From: Diadema setosum
Lineage: Eukaryota > Echinodermata > Echinoidea > Diadematoida > Diadematidae
Assembly: GCA_033980235.1 (NCBI GenBank)
Contig: CM067070.1
Coordinates: forward strand, 9,626,195-9,690,194
Direction of reading: 5' to 3'
DNA: 64,000 nt
Numbering within the stretch: the stretch's first letter is position 1; the number at the start of each line of letters is the position of its first letter. Position numbers and translations under genes: made by a program. The notes under the pieces are model-generated. The model did not search any database. It worked only from the letters and a program-made list of their open reading frames with translations, and had not been told where the DNA came from. Of this stretch, positions 63,459 to 64,000 are shown in pieces.

Positions 63459-64000
63459 CTGTAATTGAGAAGTATAGTTTATGTAAGCCCTATGTTTGCA
63501 TCTAAACTGTGAGTACTTTTTGGTGAGTTACGTCTTATCACAGTGTTATTAGCAACATTAACTAGTTTCGCAAGTGTCAACATCACCTTATCTATGCTGT
63601 CATTTCAATGACCCATGCATCATCAAATTGTTAGCATCGATTTTTCTAAAATATTTTCATGTTCATTTCCCCATCATTGTCAGATTCCTGTTTTAATAGG
63701 CCGACTATTATACCTATAAGCGAAAGCAAATTTCAATCTTCATATGTGACTTCTCATGTTTAGGACTACTTTTAGAAATGATTACAGTATCAACAATCAG
63801 TTCGGGTAAAATATGGTGAATAAACAACTAGTCCAATGTAATGTCTACCTCCCATTATACAGCTTTTCTTTTCTTCCTCTTTTTCTGTCTGGATGTCATA
63901 CCTTCATTTGATAATGGACTACAGGAAGAATTATATATTGATAAAGTTATCAGCCATCATTCTCATTGCTACATTAAAGGCAGTGCAGTACAGATTTTGT
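63459..64000. other. Intron or flank, no gene seen
   Basis: AT-rich sequence upstream (minus sense) of the last exon. No further exon could be supported up to the window edge. Confidence 0.4.

Overview
The window is animal genomic DNA, AT-rich, with spliced genes, many microsatellites and short non-autonomous transposons. The gene families (HSP70 with an intron, a very long run of Notch/fibropellin-type EGF exons, a YWTD-like propeller) suggest a marine deuterostome, most likely an echinoderm. That is an inference from gene style and repeats; no species-diagnostic gene is present.

Layout. (1) 1-596 is the 3' part of one HSP70-family gene. A second copy lies in tandem at 8037-11057, with one intron and a one-base frameshift near 10448. 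Both stop within the lid region and lack the C-terminal EEVD. (2) 600-7900 and 11,060-30,100 are mostly transposon-derived or featureless: a CR1/L2-like LINE 3' fragment, several inverted-repeat elements, a 90-bp tandem array, a Tc1/mariner copy inserted into an older MITE, and repeats based on an inverted CGGAATAACGAACC motif. (3) 30,150-58,048 (+) holds the main gene. A 67-codon exon with no known domain is followed by 27 full-length, nearly identical 114-nt exons, each encoding exactly one 38-residue calcium-binding-type EGF repeat. Four further exons encode a C-terminal domain of about 264 residues resembling a YWTD (LDLR class B) beta-propeller, ending at a stop codon with no visible membrane anchor. 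All junction phases agree. (4) 63,114-63,458 (-) is the last exon of an unidentified gene with a Ser/Gln-rich, tyrosine-containing tail.

The EGF array is the most interesting part. Every exon is symmetric (phase 1-1), so any subset can be joined or skipped without breaking the frame. Almost every repeat keeps consensus sites for O-glucose, O-fucose and Asp/Asn beta-hydroxylation. The introns show that exons were duplicated singly and in blocks. Three exons were deleted down to remnants, and one more has lost its normal splice donor. MITEs inserted in some introns can be recognised against empty sites in paralogous introns.
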